Made by a program: the position numbers and the translations under genes. A model generated the notes under the pieces. The model did not search any database, was not told the origin of the DNA, and saw nothing but the letters and a program-made list of their open reading frames with translations. This document shows, piece by piece, positions 22,862-32,331 of a stretch of DNA of 64,000 nt. Each line of letters starts with the position of its first letter. Position 1 is the first letter of the stretch. The DNA is from Methylophaga thalassica MP (GTDB taxonomy: Bacteria; Pseudomonadota; Gammaproteobacteria; Nitrosococcales; Methylophagaceae), in the NCBI RefSeq assembly GCF_000214595.1, contig NZ_AFIG01000001.1, positions 1,840,382-1,904,381 of the forward strand. Reading direction: 5' to 3'.

Positions 22862-25737
22862 TACTCAGCTTCTACCTCTGAGTGAGCCGTGTCTGCTGCC
22901 CCTTTCAGTAGTTTCATCTGCAACGCTTCAAATGATTTGAAGTTTTGCTGCCACTCTGAAGGTTGGCTGACTCGTTCAACCTGAACGGCTGTCACTTTAT
23001 ACTCAGGACAGTTGGTCGCCCAGTCAGAGTTATCGGTGGTAATAACGTTGGCACCGCTACCAGGATGATGGAATGTGGTGTAAACCACGCCCGGCAGGAC
23101 TTTATCGGTAATGCGAGCACGCAATACCGTTTGTCCGGCTCGACTGGTAATACCTAACCAGTCATTCTCTTTAATACCCCGTACTTCAGCATCAGATGGA
23201 TGAATATCCAATACGTCCTCATTATGCCAGGCCTGATTCTCAGTACGACGTGTTTGAGCACCGACGTTGTATTGAGACAGGATACGTCCGGTTGTGAGTA
23301 ATAATGGGAAACGACTATTAGTACGTTCATCCGTCGCCACGTATTCAGTGACACTGAAACGACCCTTACCAATCGGGAAATCATCCACATGCATGGTAGG
23401 CATACCCACTGGATTTTCATCATTACATGGCCATTGAATACTGCCCAGCTCGTCAAGACGATCATAGTTAACACCGGTAAAGGTAGGTGTCAACGAGGCA
23501 ATTTCATCCATAATTTCTGATGGATGGTTGTAATGCATGGGATAACCAAGGGCATTCGACAAGTCCACTGTGATTTCCCAGTCTTCCTTACCTGCTATTG
23601 GTGGCATCACTTTACGTACGCGGTTGATACGGCGTTCCGCGTTAGTGAATGTACCGTTCTTCTCAAGGAATGAAGACCCCGGTAATAACACGTGTGCAAA
23701 TTTGGCTGTTTCATTCAGGAACAGATCCTGAACAATCAAACACTCTAAAGAACGCAGTGCTTTTTCCACATGCTGTGTGCCTGGATCAGACTGAGCAATA
23801 TCCTCACCCTGAACATATAAGGCTTTAAATTCACCAGCAATCGCTGAATCAAACATATTAGGGATACGCAGACCTGGTTCATTATCCAGTTTCACACCCC
23901 AGACTGATTCAAAGTGTGAACGCGCAGTATCATCTGAAACGTGTTGATAGCCTGGCAATTCATGTGGGAATGAGCCCATATCGCATGAACCCTGCACATT
24001 ATTCTGACCACGAAGTGGGTTCACGCCCACACCTTCGCGACCGATATTACCGGTTGCCATCGCCAGGTTAGCAATACCCATGACCATGGTTGAACCTTGA
24101 CTATGTTCGGTCACACCCAGACCGTAGTAAATCGCGCCGTTCTTCGCTGTCGCATAAGTTCTGGCCGCTTGACGTACTTTGTCGGCGGCGACACCGGTTG
24201 TGGCTTCAACGGCTTCTGGTGAATGACGTTCATCACGAATGAACTCACGCCATTTTTCATAACTTTCCATATCACAGCGTTTTTCCACAAAGGCTCTGTC
24301 TTCCAGGCCTTCTGTCACTACGACGTGTGCAATAGCATTAACCAGCGCCACATTAGAACCTGGGCGTAAAGCTAAATGTTGTGCTTTTTTCAAATGCGGA
24401 GTTTTCAACAGATCAATATGACGTGGATCCGCCACAATCAAGTCGGCTCCTTCACGCAGACGACGACGCATCATTGAACCAAATACCGGATGCGCATCCG
24501 TTGGGTTAGCACCGATAACCATGATGACATCAGATTTCATTACAGAATCGAAGTTCTGCGTACCCGCTGATTCACCCATGGTCACTTTCAGACCATAACC
24601 CGTTGGTGAGTGACAAACGCGTGCACAGGTATCCGTATTGTTATTACCAAATGCTGCACGGACTAATTTTTGAACCAAATAACTTTCTTCGTTAGTACAG
24701 CGTGATGAGGTGATACCACCGACACTTTCACGACCGTATTTAGCTTGAATACCTTTCAGACGTGTTGCTGCAAAATTAATCGCCTCTTCCCAGCTAACTT
24801 CTTGCCAAGGATCGGTAATCGACTCACGAATCATCGGTGCTTTGATACGATCTTTATGCGTTGCATAACCAAAGGCAAAACGACCTTTCACACAAGAATG
24901 ACCGTGGTTTGCGTCGCCGCCTTTATAAGGCACCATACGCACCACTTTGTCGCCTTTCATTTCAGCTTTAAATGAACAACCAACACCACAATAGGCACAT
25001 GTGGTAACAACACTGTGCTCAGGTTGGCCCATTTCAATGATGCTTTTTTCCATTAGGGTGGAAGTTGGGCACGCTTGCACACACGCACCACAAGACACAC
25101 ACTCTGAATCCATAAAGTCTTCATTTTGACCAGCAGCGACTTTGGAATCAAAACCACGTCCATCTATCGTCAGAGCGAAGGTACCCTGCACTTCTTCACA
25201 GGCACGTACACAACGAGAGCAGACAATACATTTGCTTGGATCAAAACTGAAATATGGGTTGGAATTATCTTTTTCACTATCCAGATGGTTTTCACCTTGA
25301 TAGCCATAACGTACTTCACGCAGGCCCACATCACCAGCCATATCCTGTAACTCACAGTTACCATTGGCAGGACAGGTCAGACAATCCAGAGGGTGATCTG
25401 AAATGTACAGTTCCATCACATTTCTGCGTAATTTGGCTAACTTGCTGTTTTGCGTGGTGACTTTCATGCCTTCATCAACAGTTGTTGTACATGAAGCCGG
25501 ATAGCCACGTCGTCCTTCAATCTGTACAGCACATAAACGACAAGAACCAAAGGATTCCAGATTGTCGGTTGCACATAATTTTGGAATATTGATATTCGCT
25601 AACGATGCAGCACGCATTACTGACGTGCCTTCAGGCACTGTGATTTCCACACCGTCAATTTCTACAGTCACTAACTTCTCAGATACACGAGCTGGTGTAC
25701 CGTAGTCTTTATTTGGATTAAATGTTTCAATTCTCAT
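22861..25737 (-). CDS. fdsA: NAD-dependent formate dehydrogenase alpha subunit (molybdenum)
   Basis: The 958-residue protein reads in order: an N-terminal [2Fe-2S] domain (LCATDNLESFGSCRLCAVQI), a NuoG-type His/Cys cluster region (CLTCPANGNCELQ), two ferredoxin-like [4Fe-4S] motifs (CIVCSRCVRACEE and CVSCGACVQACPT), a further cluster at CAYCGVGC, and the bis-MGD domains with the catalytic residue in DTCARVCHSPTG. The active residue is Cys, not selenocysteine. It oxidises formate to CO2 and passes electrons to FdsB in the cytoplasm, the last step of C1 oxidation in methylotrophs. An AGGAG site precedes the ATG. Confidence 0.97.
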   Translation of the reverse strand: MRIETFNPNKDYGTPARVSEKLVTVEIDGVEITVPEGTSVMRAASLANINIPKLCATDNLESFGSCRLCAVQIEGRRGYPASCTTTVDEGMKVTTQNSKLAKLRRNVMELYISDHPLDCLTCPANGNCELQDMAGDVGLREVRYGYQGENHLDSEKDNSNPYFSFDPSKCIVCSRCVRACEEVQGTFALTIDGRGFDSKVAAGQNEDFMDSECVSCGACVQACPTSTLMEKSIIEMGQPEHSVVTTCAYCGVGCSFKAEMKGDKVVRMVPYKGGDANHGHSCVKGRFAFGYATHKDRIKAPMIRESITDPWQEVSWEEAINFAATRLKGIQAKYGRESVGGITSSRCTNEESYLVQKLVRAAFGNNNTDTCARVCHSPTGYGLKVTMGESAGTQNFDSVMKSDVIMVIGANPTDAHPVFGSMMRRRLREGADLIVADPRHIDLLKTPHLKKAQHLALRPGSNVALVNAIAHVVVTEGLEDRAFVEKRCDMESYEKWREFIRDERHSPEAVEATTGVAADKVRQAARTYATAKNGAIYYGLGVTEHSQGSTMVMGIANLAMATGNIGREGVGVNPLRGQNNVQGSCDMGSFPHELPGYQHVSDDTARSHFESVWGVKLDNEPGLRIPNMFDSAIAGEFKALYVQGEDIAQSDPGTQHVEKALRSLECLIVQDLFLNETAKFAHVLLPGSSFLEKNGTFTNAERRINRVRKVMPPIAGKEDWEITVDLSNALGYPMHYNHPSEIMDEIASLTPTFTGVNYDRLDELGSIQWPCNDENPVGMPTMHVDDFPIGKGRFSVTEYVATDERTNSRFPLLLTTGRILSQYNVGAQTRRTENQAWHNEDVLDIHPSDAEVRGIKENDWLGITSRAGQTVLRARITDKVLPGVVYTTFHHPGSGANVITTDNSDWATNCPEYKVTAVQVERVSQPSEWQQNFKSFEALQMKLLKGAADTAHSEVEAE

Positions 25738-25747
25738 GTCGTCACTC

Positions 25748-27289
25748 CTAGCGCGTTGCGCTGAGTTCTTCTGGGAAATATTTCATTACGCTCTGCACAG
25801 GGAATGGCGTCATGCCACCCATAGCACAAAGCGAGCCGTCTATCATGGTTTCGCACAAGTCTTCGAGTAAGACCCAGTTCGCATTGGCATTTTCGCCGCT
25901 GCGAATGCGATCAATGACCTCGACACCGCGTGTGGAGCCAATTCGGCATGGCGTACATTTGCCACAAGACTCGACTTTACAAAATTCCATTGAAAAACGG
26001 GCCTGCTGTCCCATATCCACGGTTTCGTCAAACATAACGACCCCGCCATGGCCTAATACGGCGCCAACAGCAGCGAACTCTTCATAGTCAATGAGGGTAT
26101 CCCATTGGCTTGCGGGTAGATAAGCACCCAGTGGACCACCTACTTGTACAGCTTTCAGAGGTTTACCCGTCAACGTGCCACCACCAAAGTCTTCCATTAA
26201 CTCTCGTAAACTAATACCAAAAGCTAATTCGACTAAGCCGCCTTGTTTTACATTACCCGCCAATTGCAACGGTAATGTGCCGCGCGAGCGCCCCATGCCA
26301 TAGTCCGCATACGACTGACCGCCTTTATCCAAGATATAAGGCACAGCAGCAAACGAAAGCACGTTATTGACAACCGTCGGTTGCCCGAATAAGCCGACAA
26401 TGGCTGGTAACGGTGGCTTGGCTCTGACTAGACCACGCTTTCCTTCCAGACTATCTAACAGAGACGTTTCTTCACCGCAGATATAAGCGCCTGCGCCGAG
26501 ACGCACTTCTAAATCAAAGTGTTTACCCGACCCCAGAATATTTTCCCCCAGATACCCGGCTTTATAGGCACGTTCAATTGCTTCATTCAGAAGTTTATGG
26601 GCGACAGGATATTCAGAACGGAGATAGATATAACCCTGTGTTGCATGAACGGCCAAGCCAGCAATGGTCATGCCTTCTATCAGCATGAACGGATCGCATT
26701 CCATCACCAGACGATCAGCGAAGGTGCCAGAGTCACCTTCATCGGCATTACAGACAATATATTTTTGTTCTGATGGAGTATCTAAAACAGTTTGCCATTT
26801 AATGCCGGTAGGGAATGCTGCGCCACCACGACCACGCAGGCCAGATGTTTTGACTTCATCAACAATATTCTGGGCTTGCATTGCGATTGCATTTTTCAGG
26901 CCGTTAAAACCATCCAAAGCAATATAATCTTCAATTGAAACAGGATCAGTAATACCAGAACGGGCAAATGTCAGTCTTTGTTGTTTTTTGAGGAAGGGAT
27001 GTTCTTCAACCAGACCAATGCAACTTTCGTGTTGTTGATTACCATCCAACATGCCAGCATCAAATAGCGCCGGTACTTGCTGAGCACTGATAGCACCATA
27101 ACCAACGCGACCTTTTGCTGTCTCGACTTCAACAAGTGGTTCAAGCCAAAGCATGCCACGGCTACCGTTACGGACAATAGTAGCATCCAGGCCACGTTGT
27201 TCAATTTCTTGCTGAACCGCTTCTGCTAGTTGATCTGCTCCCAAAGAAAGTGCGGTTGTATCGCAGGGAATATAGATACGCTGACTCAT
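25748..27289 (-). CDS. fdsB: NAD-dependent formate dehydrogenase beta subunit (FMN, NAD+ site)
   Basis: The 513-residue protein resembles complex I NuoF. An N-terminal thioredoxin-like region (~1-110) precedes the FMN/NAD domain (GLRGRGGAAFPTGIKW, CNADEGDSGTFADR, GAGAYICGEETSLL) and a C-terminal [4Fe-4S] domain with ESCGKCTPCRIG and LEDLC..SLCAMGG. It takes electrons from FdsA and reduces NAD+. Its ATG overlaps the fdsG stop (TAATG), and it ends 10 bp before fdsA. Confidence 0.97.
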   Translation of the reverse strand: MSQRIYIPCDTTALSLGADQLAEAVQQEIEQRGLDATIVRNGSRGMLWLEPLVEVETAKGRVGYGAISAQQVPALFDAGMLDGNQQHESCIGLVEEHPFLKKQQRLTFARSGITDPVSIEDYIALDGFNGLKNAIAMQAQNIVDEVKTSGLRGRGGAAFPTGIKWQTVLDTPSEQKYIVCNADEGDSGTFADRLVMECDPFMLIEGMTIAGLAVHATQGYIYLRSEYPVAHKLLNEAIERAYKAGYLGENILGSGKHFDLEVRLGAGAYICGEETSLLDSLEGKRGLVRAKPPLPAIVGLFGQPTVVNNVLSFAAVPYILDKGGQSYADYGMGRSRGTLPLQLAGNVKQGGLVELAFGISLRELMEDFGGGTLTGKPLKAVQVGGPLGAYLPASQWDTLIDYEEFAAVGAVLGHGGVVMFDETVDMGQQARFSMEFCKVESCGKCTPCRIGSTRGVEVIDRIRSGENANANWVLLEDLCETMIDGSLCAMGGMTPFPVQSVMKYFPEELSATR

Positions 27290-27780
27290 TAGCCGACCTC
27301 CTTCATATCTTGCTGATGGGATGCCACTAATTCATCGAAACGATCCAGACTGACCCGGCCATGGATATCGTCATCAATCCTAATAGAAGGGCCAGTAGCG
27401 CAGTTACCCAGACAGTAAACGGGTTCTAGTGAAAACTGTCTGTTTGCGGTGGTTTGGTGGTAATCAATACCGAGTGCTTGTTTTGCGTGTGCTTCTAGCG
27501 ATCGGCAACCGACAGCCTGACAGGCTTCTGCACGACATATTTCAATCGTGTGTTTTCCTGGCGGTGTGGTTCTAAAATGATGATAGAAACTGATCACACC
27601 GTGAACTTCTGCTCGCGTTTGCAACAAAGACTCAGCAATCTGTGCAACCGCTTTTTCAGGGATGTAACCAATTTCGTTCTGAATTGCATGCAAGATGGGT
27701 AACATCGCGCCAGGCTTGTGTTTTAGCCCATCTATAATTAATTGAATAGACTGCTCAGTCCATTCTTTACCAACTGTCAT
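27289..27780 (-). CDS. fdsG: NAD-dependent formate dehydrogenase gamma subunit
   Basis: The start chosen is ATG 27780 (MTVGKEWTEQ), preceded by GGAGAGAG, giving 163 residues; a longer frame from 27813 lacks a good ribosome site. It is NuoE-like, with a helical N-terminus (MLPILHAIQNEIGYIP) and a thioredoxin-fold [2Fe-2S] domain with cysteines in CRAEACQAVG and CLGNCATGP. It is the first gene of the fdsGBA-fdhD-fdsD operon. The 27814-28090 stretch upstream is AT-rich with repeated TTTAATCATATTTAAA-like words that may hold its promoter or operator. Confidence 0.95.
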   Translation of the reverse strand: MTVGKEWTEQSIQLIIDGLKHKPGAMLPILHAIQNEIGYIPEKAVAQIAESLLQTRAEVHGVISFYHHFRTTPPGKHTIEICRAEACQAVGCRSLEAHAKQALGIDYHQTTANRQFSLEPVYCLGNCATGPSIRIDDDIHGRVSLDRFDELVASHQQDMKEVG

Positions 27781-28090
27781 TATATCTCTCTCCGTTATCT
27801 GAAATATGCACAATTAGGCATATTTAATTTATCTTATTTTTATTATTGACAAGACATTAGCATAGAGATTGCACGATAAAAATATGCATTTTTAATCATA
27901 TTTAAAAACTGTGAATCACTATCCATTTTTTATAAAAGTATGACCTTAACAAGCTCATAAAATTTCCTACTCTGGTTCCCAGGCCGAATTAAGTGCAAAG
28001 CCATTTATATTTGCACCATAGCTGTGCATAAAATTTATTAACAACTTTCACACCCAATATAAAGCTTTGTTTTAAATGGTAAATAAAAAC

Positions 28091-28106
28091 TGGCACAGTT
28101 ACTGCT
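28091..28106 (+). promoter_or_regulatory. Sigma-54-type promoter facing a putative small RNA
   Basis: TGGCACAGTTACTGCT has the -24 GG and -12 GC exactly 10 bp apart, and TGGCAC matches the -24 consensus fully. The predicted start is near 28117. The next feature on this strand is not a gene start but a strong terminator at 28178-28207. Confidence 0.65.
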
Positions 28107-28116
28107 AAATATAAAT

Positions 28117-28207
28117 TACAAACAACTTTTCAGCTGCATTTTGTTTGTATTTCTCTCTTGTCTACGTGCTGAGCCTTGGGGTGAACATAAGTTCACCCCT
28201 TTTTTTT
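28117..28207 (+). ncRNA. Putative ~90-nt small RNA
   Basis: Between a sigma-54-like promoter (28091-28106) and a perfect intrinsic terminator there is about 60 nt without a plausible start codon plus ribosome site. The layout, promoter then short unannotated transcript then a GC stem with eight T, is that of a trans-acting Hfq-type small RNA. The 5' part is A/C-rich and the middle is U-rich (TTCTCTCTTGTC). No known family is recognised. The ends are inferred from the two signals only. Confidence 0.5.
28178..28207 (+). terminator. Intrinsic terminator
   Basis: GGGGTGAAC, loop ATAA, GTTCACCCC, then eight T. A perfect 9-bp stem with a T-tract on the + strand only. No + strand protein gene lies upstream of it, which is why a small RNA is proposed. 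It also rules out an N-terminal extension of the following transporter that would span it. Confidence 0.9.
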
Positions 28208-28276
28208 GTCTCAAATTGTCCCATCAGTTCTGTTAGCATAGCAGTATCATTCATCGGCAATTACTCTCTGAATTCT

Positions 28277-29209
28277 ATGCATCAGCGCACTATTGAAAAC
28301 CTTCAACAAGATCATGATTTTGTCACGGTAAATCCCCATGCTGAGAAGCGTACCCGATATGTGCTTTTCCTTACTGTGATTACCATGGTTGCAGAAATTA
28401 TCGCCGGTACGCTATTTGGCTCAATGGCATTGCTTGCTGATGGCTGGCATATGGCTACCCATGTCGTCGCTTTTCTGATTACTTTATTTGCTTATTCTTA
28501 CGCGGCGAAAAATAAAGCAAATGCAGCCTTTGCTTTTGGTACAGGAAAAGTAAGTGTTCTGGGCGGCTTTGCCAGTGCAATTGCTCTGGGAGTGGTGGCT
28601 TTAATGATGTTGCTTGAATCTGTTGAGCGACTGGTTAATCCACATCAAATTGAATTCAGTGCCGCGATTCTTGTCGCTGTGATTGGTCTCGTTGTTAATC
28701 TGATCAGTGCTCTATTATTAAAAGATAACCATGCACACAGTCATGATCATGGACATGCTCATTCGCATCACGATCACAATCTGAAAGCCGCCTATATGCA
28801 TGTATTGGCAGATGCCTTAACCTCAATTCTCGCCATCATTGCCCTTATTGGTGCGATGTATCTTGGCTGGTTATGGTTAGATGCCACAATGGGTATTATC
28901 GGCGCAGCCATTATTAGTATCTGGGCCATTGGCCTAATTCGGGAAACAAGTCCAGTCTTACTCGACGGCAGTATTGATAAAAGCTATAGCCAAGCCATCC
29001 AGAACTGTATTGAAAGTGATGCAGATAATCGTATCGTTGATTTTCATATTTGGCATGTGAGTGCTAATCATTTTGCTGCCATCATTTCCATTGTGACATC
29101 TGAGCCTAAAGCCACGCATCATTACAAGTCACTACTCACTGAATTTGATCGTCTTTCTCACATCACGATTGAAGTCAATCAATGTCACGATAAGTCATGT
29201 CGCCATTAA
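28277..29209 (+). CDS. Cation diffusion facilitator, DmeF-like metal exporter
   Basis: The start is put at ATG 28277 (MHQRTIENLQQDHDF), giving 310 residues; a longer frame would run through the terminator at 28178-28207. It has six membrane helices with the CDF metal site (ALLADGWHMATHV, with HxxxD-type ligands in helix 2, and MHVLADALTSILA in helix 5), a His-rich loop (HAHSHDHGHAHSHHDH) between helices 4 and 5, and a cytoplasmic C-terminal domain. It exports divalent metals (Co, Ni or Zn) by proton exchange. The His-rich loop and D-x-W-H motif suggest the DmeF group. No dmeR-type repressor is adjacent. Confidence 0.88.
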   Translation: MHQRTIENLQQDHDFVTVNPHAEKRTRYVLFLTVITMVAEIIAGTLFGSMALLADGWHMATHVVAFLITLFAYSYAAKNKANAAFAFGTGKVSVLGGFASAIALGVVALMMLLESVERLVNPHQIEFSAAILVAVIGLVVNLISALLLKDNHAHSHDHGHAHSHHDHNLKAAYMHVLADALTSILAIIALIGAMYLGWLWLDATMGIIGAAIISIWAIGLIRETSPVLLDGSIDKSYSQAIQNCIESDADNRIVDFHIWHVSANHFAAIISIVTSEPKATHHYKSLLTEFDRLSHITIEVNQCHDKSCRH

Positions 29210-29270
29210 AAATTGATTTATAACAAGTTTTTCAAAGAAAACTCGACCTTCGTTCAATATCTTAAATAGG

Positions 29271-29288
29271 CGGTACGAATACTGCATT
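29271..29288 (+). promoter_or_regulatory. Sigma-54-type promoter of the glucosylglycerate operon
   Basis: CGGTACGAATACTGCATT has GG and GC exactly 10 bp apart; the -24 box matches 5 of 7 and the -12 box 4 of 5 consensus bases. The predicted start is near 29297, about 30 bp before the first gene. This fits the known link between glucosylglycerate accumulation and nitrogen limitation in other bacteria, but the activator is unknown. Confidence 0.55.
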
Positions 29289-29324
29289 AAGCTACCCATA
29301 ATCAATTAAAGCCACCTGAGAGAT

Positions 29325-31103
29325 ATGGATATGCTGAATATCGACATCAGCGACTTTCTTCAAAAGCATCAATTACCTGATAGTTATCAAACGCTTGCGC
29401 GAGACTGGTATCTACCCATAATAGAAGAAATCGCTACGCACCAGAACAGTGCAAAAAGGACGATCACGATTGGTATTAATGGTGCACAAGGTTCAGGAAA
29501 AAGTACGCTAGCGCAGTTGGCTGTTTATGTCCTCACTCAGCATTATTCGCTGAGTGTTGTCTCTCTTTCATTAGATGATTTCTATTTTACACGTCAGGAA
29601 AGAACACAACTGGGTCAGGGTATCCATCCTCTTTTAGCCACACGCGGTGTGCCAGGAACACACGATATAACACTTGCCAGAAGAACCATTACTCAGCTTA
29701 TTCATCAGCAATTTCCAGTGAGTATTCCGCGTTTCAATAAAGCAGAAGATGATCGCTTCCCTGTTGAATCTGCAGAAATTATTACTCATCCTGTCGATGT
29801 CATCGTGCTTGAGGGTTGGTGTTTAGGTGCAGAAGCCCAACATGAATCGTCACTCATCCAGCCAGTTAATGATTTGGAAGAAATTGAAGACAAAGATCAG
29901 GCATGGCGCCGTTACGTTAACGAGCAGCTAGCACGGTTTTATCCAAAGCTGTTTGAACTGATAGATATCTGGATCATGCTCAAAGCCCCATCATTTGATT
30001 GTGTTTTTCAATGGCGGTTGGAACAGGAAAACAAATTAAAACGAAGTTTGTCAGAGTCTGATAAACAAACACAGATCATGGATGAAAAAGCGGTCGGACG
30101 CTTTATTAAATTTTATCAACGTATTACCGAAAATACCCTCAACACGCTGCCTAAGAAAGTGAACTATCTATTTGAACTCGATCAAAACCGTCAGATAACA
30201 AAATTAACCAGACCGACTCAATCCACTTTGAATACAGACTTGCCTTGCCAATGGTTAGTCTTCACCGATATGGATGGGAGCCTACTGGATCACCATAACT
30301 ACCATTTTGATGAAGCCATTCCGACCTTAACAGCGCTTGAACAGAACCATATTCCCGTCATCCCTGTGACCAGTAAAACTGCTGCTGAAGTGGAATTAAT
30401 CAGAGACAGCTTAGCTAATCACCACCCTTTTATTATTGAAAATGGTGCTGCAGTCTATATCCCACAAGACTATTTTGAAAAGCAACCCGAAGGCACTGAA
30501 AAACGAGGAAAATACTGGGTGAAAAGTTTTGTCCAGCCCCGTAGCTATTGGCAATCGCTCATTAATCAGCTGCGTCCCAAATATCAGAATGACTTTGTTA
30601 CCTTTGCTGATGCAGGCATCGACGGCATTATTGCCATGACAGGTCTGAATGTTCATGCGGCCGCTTGTGCAGCAAGAAGAGAGTTTGGCGAACCCGTGTC
30701 CTGGCATGGCAATGGTAATCTGAAACAACAATTTATTGCTGAACTCAATGCGCTGGGAGCCAATATTCTTGAAGGCGGCCGTTTTCTTCATGTATCTGGG
30801 CAATGTGACAAGGGACGGGCCTTAAAATGGTTGACAGATATGTATCAGAACACGATGCCCGAACAAGTTATACAAACCTTAGCGATAGGTGATAGCCAAA
30901 ATGACAAAGCCATGCTTGAACAGGCTGATCATGCCTTAGTCATCCGCTCACCGGTACATGGTCTACCTGATATCGACAGAACACATAATTTAACGGTGTC
31001 CACATTTTTTGGCCCTAAAGGTTGGGCTGAAGGCGTCACTCAAATCATCGATGCAAAGCTGCATTCCGATTCATTTAACTTACCCCGAGGCAATCATGGC
31101 TGA
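29325..31103 (+). CDS. Fused D-glycerate 3-kinase and glucosyl-3-phosphoglycerate phosphatase
   Basis: The 592-residue protein joins two enzymes. Residues ~1-300 are a plant-type glycerate kinase: P-loop GINGAQGSGKST at 50-61, LDDFYFTR at 83-90 and LLATRGVPGTHD. Residues ~308-590 are a HAD phosphatase of the mannosyl-3-phosphoglycerate phosphatase type: the nucleophile motif DMDGSLLD at 315-322, VTSKTAAEVELI, and the late motif AIGDSQNDKAML. The kinase would turn glycerate into 3-phosphoglycerate, and the phosphatase would strip phosphate from glucosyl-3-phosphoglycerate made by the next gene. A start at 29331 (third codon) is favoured by the GAGAG spacing. It overlaps the next gene by 8 bp. 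Confidence 0.85.
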   Translation: MDMLNIDISDFLQKHQLPDSYQTLARDWYLPIIEEIATHQNSAKRTITIGINGAQGSGKSTLAQLAVYVLTQHYSLSVVSLSLDDFYFTRQERTQLGQGIHPLLATRGVPGTHDITLARRTITQLIHQQFPVSIPRFNKAEDDRFPVESAEIITHPVDVIVLEGWCLGAEAQHESSLIQPVNDLEEIEDKDQAWRRYVNEQLARFYPKLFELIDIWIMLKAPSFDCVFQWRLEQENKLKRSLSESDKQTQIMDEKAVGRFIKFYQRITENTLNTLPKKVNYLFELDQNRQITKLTRPTQSTLNTDLPCQWLVFTDMDGSLLDHHNYHFDEAIPTLTALEQNHIPVIPVTSKTAAEVELIRDSLANHHPFIIENGAAVYIPQDYFEKQPEGTEKRGKYWVKSFVQPRSYWQSLINQLRPKYQNDFVTFADAGIDGIIAMTGLNVHAAACAARREFGEPVSWHGNGNLKQQFIAELNALGANILEGGRFLHVSGQCDKGRALKWLTDMYQNTMPEQVIQTLAIGDSQNDKAMLEQADHALVIRSPVHGLPDIDRTHNLTVSTFFGPKGWAEGVTQIIDAKLHSDSFNLPRGNHG

Positions 31104-32319
31104 TTTTCACCAGAATGGGATTATTACCACACTTCATAATCTAACCAATCGTCACCTAGCTGATTTAGAGAGTGATCTTGTACAGTTCAGCAAACAAAGA
31201 CCAATGGGATTACTTCTGCCCTCTCTTTTCTCAGAGCTTGAAGGCGAGGCCTTACCGCAAATAATTCAACAGCTAAAAACGGTACCCTACTTATCTGAAA
31301 TTGTGATTGGTCTCGACCGCGCTAATGCCGATCAATATCGCCATGCACTGACCTTCTTTTCTGCCTTACCACAACACCATCGTATTTTATGGAATGATGG
31401 CCCCAGGCTCACCGCCATAGATGAAGAGTTACAGTCATTAGGACTGGCACCGAAAGAAAAAGGTAAAGGTCGTAACGTGTGGTATTGCATGGGTTACATC
31501 ATTGCTTCAGGCAAGACAGAATCTATTGCTCTCCATGATTGTGACATCGTAACTTACACCAGTGATTTACTGGCACGATTGATCTATCCGGTTGCTAACC
31601 CCATGTTTAACTACGAATTTTGTAAAGGCTACTACGCCCGCGTTGCCAGTGGCAAACTGAATGGTCGTGTGAATCGTTTGTTAGTGACGCCACTTATCCG
31701 TGCATTAAAAATGGTGGTAGGCAACCAACCCTATCTTGAGTACATGGATAGCTTCCGCTACCCATTAGCGGGCGAGTTCTCTTTTAGACGCGATGTATTA
31801 TCCGATATTCGTATTCCCAGTGACTGGGGACTGGAAATTGGTGTGTTATCAGAAATGCATCGTAACTATGCCAATAACAGACTGTGTCAGGTCGACGTTG
31901 CCCAAGTTTATGATCACAAACATCAGGAATTATCGCCGGATGATCAGCAAGCCGGCTTATCAAAAATGTCGATTGATATTGCGAAATCCCTGTTCAGAAA
32001 ATTAGCAACGAAAGGCACTGTTTTTACGCCTGAATCATTCCGTACCCTGAAAGCCACCTATTACCGAATCGCACTCGACTTTGTTGAAACCTACCACAAT
32101 GATGCTGTGATGAATGGGCTGCATTTTGATATTCATCAGGAAGAAGAATCAGTGGAAATGTTCGCTAAAAATATTATGGATGCAGGGCAGATGTTCCTGG
32201 AAAATCCGATGGAAGTCCCTTTTACTCCGAGTTGGAGCCGCGTTCAGAGCGCTCTTCCAGATATTTTTGAAAGACTGTATGAGGCTGTTGAAGCTGATTA
32301 TCAGGAATTTTCCGCATAA
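31096..32319 (+). CDS. gpgS: Glucosyl-3-phosphoglycerate synthase (GT81 family)
   Basis: The start at ATG 31096 (MADFHQNGIITTLHNL) lies inside the end of the previous gene, giving 407 residues. GT81 features are present: an early PSLFSELEGEAL segment, VIGLDRANADQY, KGKGRNVWYCMGYI, the metal motif ALHDCDIVTY, and the acceptor-site stretch YPLAGEFSFRRDVL...DWGLEIGVLSE. It joins glucose from UDP-glucose (or GDP-glucose) to 3-phosphoglycerate in the cytoplasm, the first step of glucosylglycerate synthesis. The fused phosphatase upstream completes it. The neighbours galU and a glycerate kinase can supply both substrates. Confidence 0.9.
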   Translation: MADFHQNGIITTLHNLTNRHLADLESDLVQFSKQRPMGLLLPSLFSELEGEALPQIIQQLKTVPYLSEIVIGLDRANADQYRHALTFFSALPQHHRILWNDGPRLTAIDEELQSLGLAPKEKGKGRNVWYCMGYIIASGKTESIALHDCDIVTYTSDLLARLIYPVANPMFNYEFCKGYYARVASGKLNGRVNRLLVTPLIRALKMVVGNQPYLEYMDSFRYPLAGEFSFRRDVLSDIRIPSDWGLEIGVLSEMHRNYANNRLCQVDVAQVYDHKHQELSPDDQQAGLSKMSIDIAKSLFRKLATKGTVFTPESFRTLKATYYRIALDFVETYHNDAVMNGLHFDIHQEEESVEMFAKNIMDAGQMFLENPMEVPFTPSWSRVQSALPDIFERLYEAVEADYQEFSA

Positions 32320-32331
32320 GGGACACTGAAC

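Noticed and set aside
28145-28276. 44-residue extension of the CDF transporter
   Set aside because: It would translate through the intrinsic terminator at 28178-28207; the conserved CDF protein starts at 28277.
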